Assembly (NCBI RefSeq): GCF_002029255.1
Contig: NZ_MZGT01000054.1
Coordinates: forward strand, 1-33,510
Direction: 5' to 3'
DNA: 33,510 nt
Origin: Clostridium chromiireducens
Lineage (GTDB): Bacteria > Bacillota > Clostridia > Clostridiales > Clostridiaceae
The notes beneath the pieces are model-generated. The model had not been told where the DNA came from. It did not search any database and saw only the letters and a program-made list of their open reading frames with translations. Positions 32,477 through 33,510 of this stretch are shown piece after piece (the stretch's first letter is position 1; each line of letters opens with the position of its first letter). A program made the translations under genes and the position numbers.

Positions 32477-33325
32477 ATGATTAGTGTAGATCAAATGAAA
32501 TATTTCATAGAAATAGTTAAACACGGTAGTCTCAACAAAGCCGCACAGCACTTATTTATTTCACAGCCAGCTCTTACAAAACAATTAGCAATTTTAGAAA
32601 AATCTATGAACTGTTCCCTGTTAGTGAGAACTCCTAGTGGTATAAAATTAACATCTTCAGGGAGATACTTCTATGAACGTTCTAATATGATTATTTCTAT
32701 GATTAATGAAACTATAGATAAAATTGAAGGATTTAGCAATGGTGATACGATTAGAATTGGTGCCCTTCCAAATTTAATAACATATTTTTTACCTAGATAT
32801 ATTGATAAATTCAGGAGTATGAATCATGAAGTATTTATTGAATCCATGGATACAAATAGTAAACTAATAGCTAGTTTAGATGATAATTTATTCAATATAG
32901 TTTTTGTATCTGATGTCATAGAAAAACCCAACTTTGTTACTATTCCATTAATAGTTGAACCTTTTTTCGTAGTTATGAGTAAAACAAATCATTTAGCGAA
33001 TATTGATGAAATTGATTTTTTCACGGTAATTAAAGAAAAGTTAATTTTATATAAGGATCCATGTCCAATACGAGCAAAGATTAGAGAACATTGTAATCTT
33101 ATGAATCTTATCCCTAATATTATATTAGAACTTGAAGAAACAGAATCCGTTATCAAATATGTCGAACAGCATTTAGGTATAACAATCTTACCTAAAATGG
33201 TCGTGAATAATATAAATAATCCTTTAATAGTAGTACGTGAAATCAAAAAACTGCCTATCCATAGAGTTGTTTCAGCTGTAATGAAAAAAGAGGTTAGTTC
33301 TTATTTTTTACCAATGCTATTGTAA
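32477..33325 (+). CDS. LysR-family transcriptional regulator
   Basis: The 282-residue protein has the LysR winged helix-turn-helix at residues 1-60 (VDQMKYFIEIVKHGSLNKAA, then AQHLFISQPALTKQL) and a C-terminal periplasmic-binding-like effector domain (about 88-282, beginning IRIGALPNLITYFLPRYI). AGGAGG lies ten bases upstream of the ATG. It diverges from the FMN reductase gene, which it most likely controls together with itself; the effector is unknown. The protein is slightly shorter than the usual ~295 residues but appears complete. Confidence 0.93.
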   Translation: MISVDQMKYFIEIVKHGSLNKAAQHLFISQPALTKQLAILEKSMNCSLLVRTPSGIKLTSSGRYFYERSNMIISMINETIDKIEGFSNGDTIRIGALPNLITYFLPRYIDKFRSMNHEVFIESMDTNSKLIASLDDNLFNIVFVSDVIEKPNFVTIPLIVEPFFVVMSKTNHLANIDEIDFFTVIKEKLILYKDPCPIRAKIREHCNLMNLIPNIILELEETESVIKYVEQHLGITILPKMVVNNINNPLIVVREIKKLPIHRVVSAVMKKEVSSYFLPMLL

Positions 33326-33510
33326 CAATTGAGTAGATAAACTTGACAATATGATTTTTAAATGTTTATGAGTCATTGAATAATTTACAGATGAGTTCTA
33401 ATACTCTTCTCTTTTTACCTAATAGTTAAACAATGTATTGCTAATAGAATTTACAAATGCTAAAATTTAATAAGTAAATCTAAATAAAGTTTCAATAAAT
33501 ATATTTATAT
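33326..33510. other. Terminal intergenic sequence
   Basis: The last 185 bases are AT-rich. I see no ORF, no convincing terminator hairpin and no RNA gene here. Confidence 0.5.

Noticed and set aside
1..33510. tRNA, rRNA, CRISPR arrays, insertion sequences and prophage genes
   Set aside because: I found no transposase or integrase motifs, no regularly spaced repeats and no tRNA- or rRNA-like segments on reading the window.

Overview
The window is very AT-rich, with Shine-Dalgarno sites of the AGGAGG type, many short intergenic gaps and genes typical of the class Clostridia: a clostridial LytTR two-component system, a FloA-type flotillin, a CD3324-family small regulator, DUF1540, a SpoIIB-free set of Cys-rich/radical SAM genes, and an NlpC/P60 coiled-coil hydrolase. 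It looks like chromosomal DNA of a solvent-forming type Clostridium (C. beijerinckii/C. butyricum-like). That genus call is inference from gene content and composition. I see no rRNA, tRNA, CRISPR array, insertion sequence or prophage.

Layout. 1-3541 (+): one tight operon with a GHKL sensor kinase (probably cut by the window edge), NfeD, flotillin FloA, a small low-complexity protein and a LytTR response regulator. 3709-4485 (-): an HD phosphohydrolase, ending against the operon at a shared terminator. 4874-6273 (+): a strong promoter, a ~160-nt leader with a conditional-looking terminator, and nhaA. 6404-7459 (+): an orphan sugar-binding-like protein. 7578-12005 (-): ABC permease and ATPase, a radical SAM/SPASM enzyme and a membrane protein with a seven-cysteine Ser/Gly tail; this is the best candidate for an unusual system. 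12300-14342 (-): a DUF255 thioredoxin-fold protein. 14620-18650 (+): GntR/FCD regulator, AEC transporter, DUF1540 protein and ilvD; the regulator and ilvD share a motif in their upstream regions. 18889-20814 (+): a DUF434 protein and an unrecognised Pro/Gly-rich protein.

21006-26803: a decayed superoxide dismutase (-), an azoreductase (+), a decayed GNAT acetyltransferase (-), a D-lactate dehydrogenase-like enzyme (-), an Nramp transporter with a Fur-type box inside its promoter (-), a TIGR00266/AIM24 protein (-) and a DUF2809 membrane protein (-). 27020-29748 (-): an NlpC/P60 hydrolase and a serine beta-lactamase-like protein. 30060-31735: small ORFs, a CD3324-family protein and a long non-coding stretch with several minus-strand RNA structures. 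31735-33325: an FMN reductase diverging from a LysR regulator.

Three themes connect genes. First, membrane organisation: a two-component system brackets nfeD-floA. Second, possible peptide modification: Cys-rich precursor-like membrane protein, radical SAM/SPASM enzyme and ABC exporter lie in the same order and direction. Third, metal and redox handling: Fur-box Nramp, a lost Mn/Fe superoxide dismutase, azoreductase and FMN reductase.
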